Assembly (NCBI GenBank): GCA_036417435.1
Contig: CM070903.1
Span: 88,805,001 to 88,869,000 of the forward strand
Source of the DNA: Inia geoffrensis
Lineage: Eukaryota; Chordata; Mammalia; Artiodactyla; Iniidae
Direction of reading: 5' to 3'
Length of the DNA stretch: 64,000 nt
A program made the translations under genes and the position numbers. Shown here piece after piece: positions 1 through 10,968 of the stretch. The notes below the pieces were generated by a model, which worked only from the letters and a program-made list of their open reading frames with translations, was not told the DNA's origin and made no database searches. Each line of letters begins with the position of its first letter. Positions within the stretch are counted from its first letter, which is position 1.

Positions 1-1895
1 CAATTTACATTCCCACCAACAGTGCAAGAGGGTTCCCTTTTCTCCACACCCTCTCCAGCATTTATTGTATGTACATTTTTTTTTTTTTTTTTTGGCGGTA
101 CAGGGGCCTCTTACTGTTGTGGCCTGTCCTGTTGCGGAGCACGGGCTCCGGACGCGCAGGCTCAGCGGCCATGGCTCACGGGCCCAGCCGCTCCGCGGCA
201 TGTGGGATCCTCCCGGACCGGGGCATGAACTTGTGTCCCCTGCATCGGCAGGCGGACTCTCAACCACTGCGTCACCAGGGAAGCCCTGTTTGTACATTTG
301 TTGATGACGGCCATTCTGACTGGTGTGAGATGATATCTCATTGTAGTTTTGATTTGCATTTCTCTAATGATTAATAATGCTGAGCATTCTTTCATGTGTT
401 TGTTGGCAATCTGTATATCTTCTTTGGAGAAATGTCTATTTAGGTCTTCTGCCCATTTTTGGATTGGTTTTTTTTTTTGATATTGAGCTGCATGAGCTGC
501 TTTTAAATTCTGGAAATTAATCCTTTGTCAGTTGCTTTATTTACAAATATTTTCTCCCATTCTGAGGGTTGTCTTTTCGTCTTGTTTATGGTTTCCTTTG
601 CTGTGCAAAAGCTTTGAAGTTTCACTAGGTCCCGTTTTTGTTTTTATTTCCCTTTCTCTAGGAGGTGGGTCAAAAAGGATCTTGCTGCGATTTATGTCAT
701 AGTGTTCTACCTATGTTTTCCTCTAAGAGTTTGATAGTGTCTGGCCTTACATTTAGGTCTTTAATTCATTTTCAGTTTATTTTTGTGTATGGTGTTAGGG
801 AGTGTTCCACTTTCATTCTTTTAATGTAGCTGTCCAGTTTTCCCAGCACCACTTATTGAAGAGGCCGTCTTTTCTCCATTGTACATTCTTGCCTCTTTTA
901 TCAAAGATAAGGTGACCATATGTGCATGGGTTTATCTCTGGGCTTTCTATTCTGTTCCATTGATCTATCTTTCTGTTTTTGTGTCAGTACCATACTGTCT
1001 TGATTACTGTAGCTCTGTAGTATAGTCTGAAGTCTGGGAGCCTGATTCCTCCAGCTCCGTTTTTCTTTCTCAAGATTGCTTTGGCTATTCGGGGTCTTTT
1101 GTGTTTCCATACAAATTGTGAAATTTTTTGTTCTAGTTCTGTGAAAAATGCCAGTGGTAGTTTGATAGGGATTGCATTGAATCTGTAGATTGCTTTGGGT
1201 AGTAGAGTCATTTTCACAAGGCTGATTCTTCCAATCCAAGAACATGGTATATCTCTCCATCTCTTTGTATCATCTTTAATTTCTTTCAGCAGTGTCTTAT
1301 AATTTTCTACATACAGGTCTTTTGTCTCCTTAGGTTTATTCCTAGGTATTTTATTCTATTTGTTGCAATGGTAAATGGGAGTGTTTTCTTAATTTCACTT
1401 TCAAATTTTTCATCATTAGTGTATAGGAATGCAAGAGATTTCTGTGCATTAATTTTGTATCCTGATACTTTACCAAATTCACTGATTAGCTCTAGTAGTT
1501 TTCTGGTAGCGTCTTTGGGATTCTCTATGTATAGTATGTCATCTGCAAACAGTGACAGCTTTACTTCTTCTTTTCCAATTTGGATTCCTTTTATTTCTTT
1601 TTCTTCTCTGATTGCTGTGGCTAAAACTTCCAAAACTATGTTGAATAATAGTGGTGAGAGTGGGCAACCTCGTCTTGTTCCTGATCTTAGTGGAAATGGT
1701 TTCAGTTTTTCACCATTGAGGACGATGTTGGCTGTGGGTTTGTCATACATGGCCTTCATTATGTTGAGGTAAGTTCCCTCTATGCCTACTTTCTGGAGGG
1801 TTTTTATCATAAATTGGTGTTGAATTTTGTCAAAAGCTTTCTCTGTATCTATTGAGATGATCATATGATTTTTCTCTTTCAATTTGTTAAAGCCC
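1..1895 (-). mobile_element. LINE-1, 3' part of ORF2, minus strand, runs off left edge
   Basis: Read on the minus strand this is L1 ORF2. The longest open piece (1921-1307) contains reverse-transcriptase motifs, including [15 protein letters not shown], the [12 protein letters not shown] block and the catalytic [12 protein letters not shown]. The following C-terminal region (1260-901) is broken into frames. It is 5'-truncated near 1895 ('tttcaatttgttaa'). A CHR SINE interrupts it at 77-287. It lies in a ZNF639 intron in the same orientation as the gene. Frame breaks show it is inactive. Confidence 0.9.
77..287 (-). mobile_element. CHR-type SINE inserted in L1
   Basis: A poly-T tail at 77-93 is followed by the antisense CHR body ('gcggagcacgggctccggacg') and ends in the inverted head '...caccagggaagccct'. 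The host L1 sequence resumes on the far side. The target duplication is 'tgtacat' at 70-76 and 291-297. The head is tRNA-derived (A/B-box type pol III promoter) but is not a tRNA gene. Confidence 0.9.
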
Positions 1896-1959
1896 CAGTG
1901 TTTTAAAGTTAACATGGACAAGCTGAAATGCCAGTCAGTAGAGAAAACTGAACTTCAAC

Positions 1960-3140
1960 ATCAGGTCTTCCTTAAACAGACTTTATGTTTTAGAAGTTTC
2001 AGATTTACAGGAAAAAAAAAAAAAAAAAAAGTATAGAGAATTCCCATATATCCTCCATTCAGTTTCTCCACTCTTAACATCTTACATTAATATTTGTTAC
2101 AATTAATGACCAATATTGGTAAGTTGCTATTAACTAAAGTCCATACTTCATCCAGATATCCTTGGTTTTTACGTAATGTCCTTCTCCTGTTCCAGGATCC
2201 CAATCAGGATACATACCATTTAGTTGTCATGTCTTTAGGCTACTGTTAACTGTGATAGTTTCTCAGACTTCCCTCGTTTTCGAAGACCATGACAATTTGA
2301 GGAGACTGGTAAGGTATTTTGCAGAATGTCCCACTAATGAACTTTGGTTTTTTTTCACGATTAGACTGGGATTATGGCAAACTGTCAATTTTTATCATAT
2401 CATATCAAGAGTACATACTATTAACTTGGTTTATCACTATTGACGTTGTACTTGATAACCGGGGTATTTATCAGGTTTCTTCAATGTAAAGTCACTCTTT
2501 TACTTTCCATACTCTATGCTTGGAATTAAGTAGCTAAGTACAGTCCATACTTTAGGAGTGGAAAGTTGTGCTCCACCTCCTTGAGTGAGGAGTATCTACA
2601 TAAATAATTTGGAATTCTTCTGTACAGATTTGTTTCCTCTCCCTTAAATCAGCCATTTCTCCAAGAAGCCCTTGTTCCTTTTATTGGAAAATGGTATTAA
2701 AAACCAAGATCTGGGCACTAGATGTGCTCATTGCTACTGGGCTGTCATTTCTGCTAGGCCCCCTCAGCTAACACAGCAAATAATATGTGCATGTACACTA
2801 CCATGTATATATAGATATACCCATAAACGTTTCTGTATGTAACCATTTGTGTTTATATTAAGCCAAACATGAGTTCATACTGATGTCTCTGACTCTGCAT
2901 GTTCTTTTCTTAAAATTTATTTATATTTTTTATTATTTTTTTAAAATGTTTATTTATTTGGCTACACTGGGTCTTAGTTGCAGTACGTGGGATCTTTCAG
3001 TTGCAGCATGCAGTCTCTTAATTGCAGCGTGTGGGATCTAGTTTCCTGACCAGGGATTGAACCCGGGCCCCCTGCACTGGGAGCACGGAGTCTTAATCAC
3101 TAGAGCACATCCCTGCATGTTCTTTAAATAATTTATGTAT
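1960..3140 (-). mobile_element. Old LINE-1 (L1M type) 3' end, minus strand
   Basis: The complement of a typical old L1 3' region is recognisable: 'agatttacaggaaa', 'tcccatatatcctccattca', 'ttgtcatgtctttaggct'. It carries an expanded A-run at 2011-2030. A CHR SINE is inserted at 2907-3112. No intact frame remains. Confidence 0.7.
2907..3112 (-). mobile_element. CHR-type SINE (short form)
   Basis: This is an antisense SINE with 'gggtcttagttgcag...' repeats and a terminal 'attgaacccgggccccctgcactggg' type B-box region. It is flanked by a perfect 12-bp target duplication 'ctgcatgttctt' at 2895-2906 and 3113-3124. The terminal head is degraded ('agcacatcc'). Confidence 0.88.
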
Positions 3141-4801
3141 CTGTACCTATAATAGGAGCTCACGGGAACTGGGAGTTTTGATTATTGCAGAGGAAGAAGA
3201 GAACAAATGCAAGGTACTATTCATCTTATGCTCTAGAAAAGAGGAGTCAATAGAAGATACAAGATTGAAAATGACCAAATCTTTCACCCTCTGTTCTTTC
3301 CTTCCATTAGCCCTCCAGACTGAAAGGTATAGCTGAGTGGAAGAACTGTGTGTAACAGTATTCTTCACCTTTCATCAGAAATGGTCCAAACTCTGGGTCA
3401 TTCCTGTTTTGCCACTGATTCCTAGCTGATTAAAATTGATTTAGGAGGATCTGTTTTTTATTTATATCTCTGAAATAATGTTAAAAATTAAAATTCACTT
3501 TCTTACACAAAACTCTCTTGTTTTCTTAAGTTTAAACACTTGCCCATTTTGAAATCATCACTTTCACCCACATTTTCAAAAAAGGAATGAAAAATTATAA
3601 AAGCAACTTAAAGAAAAATATTTTGGAAAATTTAGATATACCTTTGTTGTCAAAATATTTTAAGTCTGGTTGTCTCATAGAACAAACACTATAACAATGA
3701 TCAGAAAAAATGCCATTGAATCCATCTGCAATTCTGCTTATTCCAGAGGAATCTGAAAACAAAATTTTAAAAATTTCAAGCATACTGAACATATATACAT
3801 TTAATGACAGCAATCTTTTTATCCAACATATATAAAATTTCATAGTATTTGTAATAAAGTATTCATATTTCCCTCAATTCTCAAGGCTTTTATAATTCAG
3901 ATCTGACACTGACTTTGAGCTTTGAAAGAACCATAAATTATACAATTTAAAATATAATACTTTGAAGCACACAAAGGTACATTTGCCTTGGTCAGAATCC
4001 CACAAAATAGAAATATGCAATATATATGTTAATTGCAAAAAACAAAAACAAAAAAACAAAAATAACAAACCAAAAAAAACATTGAATTAACTACCAAGAA
4101 GATCTGCCATGTACTGTAGGAAAAGCATAACACATAGGGGAAAGTCTGAGGACCAGTTAGGGCTCTGAATACAGTCATTTCAACTCTTGCCTGGGAAGTG
4201 CCAGTAAGCAGTAAATCAGGCTTAATTTCCTCAGATACGAAAAATGTGTAGGTTGGGTTGGTTAACAGGTATACCTCAGACTGCCCCAAGTATATGCATG
4301 TGAGTTGCATTTGTTACAGATGGCCAAAGACATCTTATTTGTCAAGACAGCAGAGCCAACCTCAAAGAAAGGATCTAAAATTACACAATCAAAAAGAAAT
4401 TCATATTTCTGAAAATAATGTACAAGATAAAGTATTTTCCCAATGATGCAAAATAGCTTCCACCAAGGTTATTGCTGTGCCTTAAACACAAGCTTGGGAA
4501 TCACACAGGCAAATATCAATTATGCTGTACAAGTATTTAACCTCGGATATCTAATTTAAAATATCTATAAACCACGAAGTTGTGAGGAATAAACAATGTC
4601 TGTAAAGTTCTGATGTGTGCTTACCACATGGCAGACATTGAGAAATATATATTCAGAGAATTTATTTAAAGTTTACTCTTACCTAAAAGTTGACCCAGAT
4701 GTTTAACTCTTATCAGATAGATCATTTATGAGAAAATGATGGAAACACAACTGCATGGGAATACATGGCCTAACTTTTAAATAATTTAATCACACACTGA
4801 C
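3114..4801. other. ZNF639 intronic sequence flanking coding exon 2
   Basis: Apart from the exon at 3642-3752, this AT-rich stretch shows no other exon with paired splice sites and an open frame. Short ORFs here have no recognisable family. An A-rich simple stretch lies at 4035-4085. It is read as intron on the minus strand. Confidence 0.6.
3642..3752 (-). CDS. ZNF639: ZNF639 second coding exon
   Basis: This minus-strand exon is bounded by an acceptor reading 'ttttgttttcag' just above 3752 and a donor AAAG|GTATAT just below 3642. It is 111 bases long, phase 1 in and phase 1 out. With the preceding exon's last base it adds 37 residues beginning DSSGISRIADGF and ending DLKYFDNK, which matches my memory of ZNF639 residues 20-56. 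This segment is the acidic and polar region before the zinc fingers. It has no frameshift or stop, so it looks intact. The following exon, which should begin with an Asp-rich stretch and carry the C2H2 fingers, is not found between 1 and 3641. It must lie left of the window, beyond the intronic L1 copies. Confidence 0.93.
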
Positions 4802-4859
4802 CTGAATAACGAGAAGGGTGTAAAGTCTTCCTTTTTCTTTTTTTAGGATATTCATTCAT
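4802..4859 (-). CDS. ZNF639: ZNF639 first coding exon (start codon)
   Basis: This minus-strand exon begins with ATG at 4859 and encodes 19 residues, MNEYPKKRKRKTLHPSRYS, plus one base of the next codon. I recognise this as the N-terminus of the zinc-finger protein ZNF639 (ZASC1). The exon's 5' part is 11 bases of untranslated sequence: a polypyrimidine run ending in 'ccatttttag' places the acceptor so that the exon starts at 4870. The donor after 4802 reads CAG|GTCAGT. The start has G at -3 and A at +4. The KKRKRK cluster is a likely nuclear-localisation signal. The exon ends in phase 1 and joins exactly to the exon at 3642-3752, recreating an Asp codon across the junction. ZNF639 is known as a nuclear C2H2 zinc-finger transcription factor of about 485 residues. 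Only its N-terminal 56 residues lie in this window. Confidence 0.93.
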
Positions 4860-4870
4860 ATCTTTTAAAT

Positions 4871-5664
4871 CTAAAAATGGAAAAATTTAACAAATATATC
4901 ACAACTGCTAATATTGTTATAAAATGTTCTTCTAACCAAATAATTTATTGGCAATAGGAAGTATGTGAGCCACATGAAAATCCACTTCATAAGAGAAATG
5001 TTAAACAATCCTTCTGCTTACAGTTTGGATTTATTTTTCTGATCAAGTTTAAAGGCAGGACACCAAGTTCTGTTTTCTTTCTTACTGAGGTTGAGAACTC
5101 CTTTTCAAATGTGGATGTAATTGTGAAAATTGGATAATAACATAAGCCTTATGCTTAAACTATTTTTTATAGAAGACAAATTGTGCATATGGCACCAAAT
5201 TAAGGGTTTTACAGGTCCATTTCTTAGAGTTGGGAATATTTTGACGCAGTCTTGAAGCCACAGGTAGATAGATTCCCTCAAAAAAATACTGTCACAAATC
5301 TGTATTGATGCCCTGGCTTCAGGAAAAACAAAAAACCAAAAAAACAAAACTCATTGTATAGAAGCTCAGAATATAACTTTCAAGAAAAAAATCCTTTTCT
5401 GACTTATGAGATCACATTCAACATTCTGTCAAGAACAAAAGAGTATGGCAGCCACTGAATGAATAAATTCCGACAGACTGTTATAGAATCGACTAATTAG
5501 TTTTACTACATCCCACTTACTTGGTATAATTCTTAATACTGGAGTGAGGAAAAATGAATTACAGGAAGTTTTCACAGATGGTAAAAAAAATGCCTGTAGA
5601 AAAAAACATGACAAAAGTCATATGAGCAAAAATGTAGTTCATTTCTGAGACACAATACAATGGT
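4871..5664. other. ZNF639 intron, unique AT-rich sequence
   Basis: This is intronic sequence upstream of the start-codon exon on the minus strand. I see no recognisable repeat or exon. It ends at a CHR SINE insertion. Confidence 0.5.
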
Positions 5665-6016
5665 GGGCTTCCCTGGTGGCGCAGTGGTTAAGAATCTGCC
5701 TGCCAATGCAGGGGACATGGGTTTGAGCCCTGGTCCGGGAAGATACCACATGCTGTGGAGTGACTAAGCCTATGCCCCACAACTACTGAGCCTGTGCTTA
5801 GAGCCCTTGAGCCATAACTACTAAGCCCACGTGCCACAACTACTGAAGCCTGTGCGCCTAGAGCCCATGCTCCGCAACAAGAGAAGCCACTGCAGTGAGA
5901 AGCCCGCACACTGCAACGAAGGGTAGCCCCCACTCGCTGCAACTAGAAAAAGCCTGTGTGCAACAACAAAGACCAAACTCAGCCCAAATATATAAATTAG
6001 TTAAAAAAAGAAAAAG
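5665..6016 (+). mobile_element. CHR-type SINE (long form)
   Basis: This is a plus-strand copy: the head 'ggcttccctggtggcgcagt' is followed by several 'ccacaactactgagcc' sub-repeats and an A-rich tail. The flanking duplication is imperfect ('atacaatggt' and 'atataatggt'). It lies in the ZNF639 5' intron, antisense to the gene. Confidence 0.9.
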
Positions 6017-6317
6017 AATATAATGGTACCAGATCTTAGTCAACTAGAAAGCTATACAGAATTAACTCAAGTACAATATTCTTTTGAACATACTGTATTA
6101 AGTACTAAAACTTGTATAAATCTATAAATGTGACCATACGTAAATGTGTCACGTTTCATTGAAATGAATTTACCTTCTAAAGCTATGGTTGTATTTTAAC
6201 ACCAAAATAGGAACAGAAATCTCATTAATTTATTTAGCCACAGTTAAAGCCAATATAATGCAAGCCTACTCCAAATTAGACTTTAAACTGTTTAAATCCT
6301 TATAGATTATTTAATAA

Positions 6318-6545
6318 AGTATAATAATGATCATTTGAGCACCAATTATGTACCATGCTGTGTACATTATTTTATTTAACCCTATGATTTGCAAAATCCA
6401 CAACACTCTCAAAATTGCTATTCTTTACCCTTTGTTACTGATGAGGAAACTGAGGCATAAATTTAAGTCAGGAGAATACTTAATAAGTGACAGGGCTGGG
6501 ATTTGAACAAAGATCTAACTGATTTTGAAGGCCATGCTTTCAATC
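6318..6545 (-). repeat. MIR SINE relic, antisense
   Basis: The diagnostic 'gatgaggaaactgaggca' core is followed by 'gtgacagggctgggatttgaa', the complement of the MIR consensus. A fainter second MIR-like stretch continues to about 6665. Confidence 0.75.
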
Positions 6546-6934
6546 CCTTTATTTTAGTTGTGGAAACAAATAGGGAGATAAAGTGATCACCCCAATTCAA
6601 GTAATAGATTAGTGTCAGAATCAGAACTGCCTACTCCATTTCAGATTAGTGTTCTTTCCACTGTAGCATTGGGAAAGTAAGGAATGTCAGGGAAAAAAAT
6701 GCATTGTGAAGTCTTCTCTACCAGCTTATAAACCGCTTTTCTTATCACCACGGTGATATACTATATAGCAGGTAGAACTTGGCATCATTACTAAGACCAT
6801 CTCATTTCTAGCGGTAAGGAACTTGAGGTGAACATACTATTTTTGCTGTTTCACTAAGTTCTGGGTATATCAGCACTACACGTGCTGTTATACTACACTT
6901 ATAGTGCTGCTGAGTTTATTGCAAATTTTCCTTA

Positions 6935-7075
6935 TTTTATTTGATCTTCACAACAATACTGTGAAGTACATAGAAGGGCTACTATCAAATCCACTCCAAT
7001 ATTACTGATGAGGAAACAAACTCAGGGAAAGTCAAGTCAACAAAGTAGCAGAACCAGAGATGAAAAAGCATGTCT
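6935..7075 (-). repeat. MIR-like relic, antisense
   Basis: 'gatcttcacaacaatactgtgaa' precedes 'actgatgaggaaacaaactcaggg' and 'gtagcagaaccagag', a diverged antisense MIR pattern. Confidence 0.6.
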
Positions 7076-8192
7076 TCTGACTTCTGGGTTTTGAACAACT
7101 GTGTGAGTAAATCTTCATTTCTAATCACTGCTACCAGAAAGTTACGTCTTGCTTCCAGTTCTTACTCAGCCACCAATTGGGAGGAGGGGAAGGGAATCAC
7201 CCAAAGAAATTGACAACCATGATTTACAGAAATGGTATCCATATATATAATGCCTCACCTAACAACACAAATAGCATTCCTTGAGCCCACCCCCATCAAG
7301 TGCATTAAAAATAAAAAAAAGAAAAGCTGTTTTCATATTGATGTAATAAACTAAAATCTCAAGACTTATTCCTAATACCTTTTGTACACTTCCTGAATTT
7401 ACACAGCTAAAACCTTCAAACTTCATGTTCTAAATGTTCTACAAGTATCAGAACACCGAAAACTGTCAGCCGAGCATGTTAAACACTTCAAATTCTTTCA
7501 AAAAACCAAGAAAAGGAAACCAAGCACAGCATTAGAATTAATGTTGCAAGCTGGCCTGGATTCAGACTGTCAGGTGGAAGGAATAGGATCACCTTGATCA
7601 GGAATTGTTTGACTCTTACTTAGGGCTAAACAATATCCAAATGCTCACCAGACCTCCTTTAAGCCAAGATGGTAAAATGCCCACTCAAGGCCAAAAATGC
7701 TAACCATCCTTCATTTCAGCAAACGTTTTTAAGTGCCTTTTGTATGTATAACTGTCCTGATGAAGTTTGGCTTTTTTGCTTAGGTATGTCACATACACAT
7801 TTGCTCACTAGTCCTCCTTTCATTGGGAAGATTCTGAACATGCACCTTTTAACTCAACTCCCCTTCCTCACTTAAAAACAAACTACAGATGTAATATATG
7901 TCACTGCAGTAAAATTAGAAAAAAATTAAAATGAGTTGAATCACTTAGAATCTATTCATACAGAAAAACCAATGTTAACATTTTGGTGCATACACATCTA
8001 GATATTTTTCTCATGTTAAGGTATTCACAAATATTTTACGTTTACAGAAAGAAAATCATGCCATCCAAAACATTTTTTTAAAAGAAGCAACTTACAAGAC
8101 ACTCATCAGCATCTTTCCACCTGTCATTTTTTTCAACAATAAAAACGTCTAAGTACAAAACACACTACAGAAAATAGGCAGTCAGCACTTAC

Positions 8193-8243
8193 ATCAGAGT
8201 TCAACCTTTCTAAGGCCTTTCATGCAATGTAAATATTCTCTTT
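8193..8243 (-). other. Possible internal 5'-untranslated exon of ZNF639
   Basis: On the minus strand a strong donor (GAT|GTAAGT, donor bases 8192-8187) follows two possible acceptors ('ccaattag' giving a start at 8243, and 'ggccttag' a little lower). The polypyrimidine tracts are weak. It lies between the CpG island and the first coding exon, where an extra untranslated exon could sit. The evidence is splice-site shape only, so this is tentative. Confidence 0.22.
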
Positions 8244-8599
8244 CTAATTGGTATAAACATAAGGCAATCATTTACAATAAAAAGCTACAGTTTTCTTCTA
8301 AAGAGTTTTAAAAGCACGTTCTTTTCCACCTTCATTTTGAAACAAGTGTATATTTTCCAGATTTTAAAAGAAATGAAACAAAAATGCCACAGGAAAACTT
8401 GAACTAGAACCGACACTATATGTCCAATTTAGTGTCAGTCTTTGCTTTATCTCTTTGCTAAGAGATAAACTGCCTCAAGTCACTCGTGTCCCTTGGTTCT
8501 ACTGAAAAACAAGACCAAAAGGAGTTATAAGCACCCTAACCAGTGGCTTACACTATACTGGCTGAAGACTTATGGCTGGGACCGAGGCCTGAAGATTGA

Positions 8600-9660
8600 G
8601 GCTACAGGCGCGGTCAAGGGACGCGCCGTCGGAGGGTCAAGATGCCACCCGTCAGGGCCTGAGGGCCAGCGTGGCACCGACGGGCATCCCGGGCTCAGAC
8701 GCCCGGAGGGGCCCCTCAGGAGCCACCGGGACCCAGTCGCCTCCACCCCAGCGCCACGCACCGGCCCCCACCCGGGCCCGGCGACTAGCGGAAACTCCCA
8801 AGTCCCGACCCCTGAGGCACCTTTCGGAAAAAAACGGGGGGCCGAGGCGAGCCGGGGTGGAGGCATCCTCCACAGGGGATGGAACTGCCTTCGGGATGGG
8901 GGAGGGGAGCGCCATCCCGCCTGAAAACGAAGGCAGGGTTTCAGTTTAAAAGACGCCATCCGGTCTTCCCTGCCCTCTCCCGCAGGAAGCTGCGCCCGCA
9001 CGCCCGCGGCCTCTGCAGCAGTGCAGCGCCCAACCCGCTCCGCCCTCACACTCACCAGTCCTCGGGCCCCGCCCGGCCAGCCCAGGCGCAGCTCCAAGGC
9101 GGCGGACAAGGCGCCCGAACACGGTCGGAGGGTACGCGCAGCCCTGCACTCGGGCGCACGGAGGCGGGCGGCGCCTCTCTAGCCTTCACGCTCCCGGGCG
9201 CTCCGCCGGGCCAGCCTCACTCCCTCCCCGCGCGCCCTATGCCCTGCCTGCCAGGCCCCCGGCCCAGCCTCGGCGGCCGCACTCACCACCTCGCTCCGCG
9301 CCTGCGCCGCACGCCTCAGGGGCCCGCCGAGAGGGCGGGGAGGTGACTAGGTGAGAGTGGGGGCTGGGGAACGGGTGGCTTGGCCTCACAGCACACCCGG
9401 CCTGGGCGGGACCACCGGCCTCAAGCGCCGGGGGTGGCCTGGCGGCCCGCCCGCTCCCCGGCAGGCACCTCCGCGCCGCGGCGGGTACCTTCCGGGAGGG
9501 GGACCGCCCCTCCCGAAACTAGCGGGCGATTCCACCCTCTAGAATTGCTCCCGGCGAGGCTGCCGAAGGAACTTTCCCCCGCCCGACCCCGGCCCTCCCT
9601 CCCGCACGGAAGAAGTGGGAGAAGCGACGCGCGCCAGGCGCCCTTTTCCCACTAAACTCC
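8600..9660 (-). promoter_or_regulatory. ZNF639: CpG island, probable ZNF639 promoter and non-coding first exon
   Basis: This stretch of about 1 kb is dense in CpG and G+C in an otherwise AT-rich window, and lies upstream of the ZNF639 start codon on the gene's strand. It contains GC boxes (for example 'gggcgggg' near 9334 and 'ccccgcccgg' near 9066) and an NRF1-like 'gcgcctgcgc' near 9296-9306. It has no TATA box that I can see. On the minus strand there are good splice donors: GTGAGT just below 9287 (exon ending 'gcggagcgaggtg'), another GTGAGT near 9050-9055, and GTACCC just below 9489. The donor at 9287 is the best candidate for the end of exon 1. Start sites cannot be placed exactly. Long ORFs here on both strands come from GC richness and low stop frequency and are not called as genes. 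CpG-island promoters are often bidirectional, so a divergent plus-strand transcript is possible. Confidence 0.8.
9287..9350 (-). other. ZNF639: Candidate ZNF639 non-coding exon 1
   Basis: The minus strand here has a GC-rich run ending at a strong donor (G|GTGAGT, donor bases 9286-9281). It follows a GC box at about 9331-9340 and overlaps an NRF1-like motif. The 5' limit is a guess based on the GC box. No ATG-initiated coding sequence joins in frame, so it would be 5' untranslated sequence spliced to the exon starting at 4870, possibly through a further small exon. Alternative donors near 9050 and 9489 could define other first exons. Confidence 0.45.
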
Positions 9661-10576
9661 TCCTGGGACGTGCGAGAATGGCCTTGCTTGCGGTGGGCAA
9701 GGCATGTGGCGTTTCAAACCCTAAAGAGGGGCCGCAGCCTGTTGGGGACGAAAAGGGCAGCTGTCCACAGGGCAGGAGGGTTGAGCTCTTAAAAGGTCGT
9801 GAATCATTGTTAGGCTTTAGCCGGATTCCCTGACTCAAAAAATCTTGGTGGAATGAGTGTGAAATTATAGCGGATTGGATTAGATGATTTAACTCCTTTT
9901 CCGACCTTGAGTTTCTAGGAGCAGAGGTAGAGAGGATTAAATTAAGTAAGCGTAAATAAACTTGTGAACAGGGTGTGGTCACATGTTTAATCTTTTTGAC
10001 AAAGAGTTAAGGTTGTTAGTCCCAATTTACAAACTAGTAAAGTGAGCTTGTGAGGGTCTAGAGACTAGGTTTTATTCATTTGTAGCCTCAGCACCCGGTT
10101 CAAATAATTGTTAAATGGATGATGAAGCCCATATGGGTTGTCATGTGCCCAAGGTCACTTTAATAGTCAGGACTGCAACCTGTCTTTTTATCCATACGTC
10201 TACTGTGCTTTTCTTGCTTACCACATACTAACCAACCAACCAACCACCAGATAGTTATCATAGACTTTACTCTGACCCCTTCAACTATCTCCCAGAAGAT
10301 AAAAGTCATATTTGAAAGAGACACTAGTGTGTGTCTCGATTTTTACGATTTCATAACTTTTATGTGTGTGTTAAGCCCAAATAAACGAATATTTACGAAT
10401 GTTGTCATGGCCTGACTAAAATATGAAGAGATTTAGAGGCACGTTTTAATCCTAGTATAGTAAGTTATGGCACGGAATAGGGAATTGACACAGGTTTGTG
10501 GAATTTGTAAAGGACAGTATGTTTCGTTCCCTCCTCTTGGGTAGTTGGGCTGTTTCTTGATCTGATACGGTGGAAG

Positions 10577-10592
10577 CCACTAGGGGGTGTTA
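10577..10592 (+). promoter_or_regulatory. CTCF-like motif
   Basis: 'ccactagggggtgtta' matches the CTCF core (CCASYAGRGGGCRS) with one substitution, C to T in the 'ggggc' step. It lies about 1 kb beyond the ZNF639 CpG island. Binding is inferred from the motif only. Confidence 0.5.
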
Positions 10593-10636
10593 TGGAACCA
10601 TTTTGAAGGCTTCTCTTTGCCAGCAGTGGCGAAACC

Positions 10637-10792
10637 ATGCAGCGGTCCTGGGAAGATCATTTTGCCCGCCAGCGCCGGCGCCTTCATTCCACTAACGTTG
10701 TGCCCTGGCAGCGAGGAACTTTTGATTTGCACTGGCAGCTGGACATCAACTCTCTGTTGACTAAGACGACTCTACTGAGAACCAACTTATAG
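10637..10792 (+). other. Small unassigned ORF (51 codons) in a GC-rich patch
   Basis: An ATG with a good Kozak context (accATGc) opens a 51-residue frame beginning MQRSWEDHFARQRRR and ending TLLRTNL at a TAG at 10790. The 5' half is locally CpG-rich. I do not recognise the protein, and no splice partner or poly(A) signal is obvious. It could be an exon of a lncRNA divergent from ZNF639, a decayed retrocopy, or chance. It is not called as a gene. Confidence 0.2.
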
Positions 10793-10874
10793 AAAAGTAC
10801 ACCTCAACTAAATTTGGACTTTATTTCTTACACCTCCCGTCTGCCTGGAACGGTAGTGTAATTAATCTATCTTT

Positions 10875-10968
10875 GGTTTGGAGTATGTTATTTCTTTATT
10901 GGCTTGTTAAGCATCAGGTGATGCTGATGCTGCTCCCAGGGTCACACTTTGAGAACCACTAGCCTAAG
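10875..10968 (+). repeat. hAT-Charlie relic (MER5-like end)
   Basis: 'atcaggtgatgctgatgctgctcccagggtcacactttgagaaccact' style sequence ends in the 'gagaaccact' terminus shared by MER5-type elements. Confidence 0.55.

Larger units (their letters stand above)
6020..8560. other. ZNF639 5' intron with MIR relics, otherwise unique
   Basis: This AT-rich intron lies between the probable promoter and the first coding exon. It carries antisense MIR relics (listed separately). The part at 7880-8100 resembles an old L1-type 3' tail, but I cannot assign it. No coding exon is seen. Confidence 0.5.

Noticed and set aside
1307..1921. 204-residue minus-strand ORF with reverse-transcriptase motifs as a host gene
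   Set aside because: It is the RT region of an L1 ORF2 with a dead downstream part; annotated as a mobile element, not a gene.
8493..9655. Long overlapping ORFs on both strands at 8.5-9.7 kb
   Set aside because: They lie in a CpG island where stops are rare, show no family features, and conflict with each other; GC-driven chance frames.
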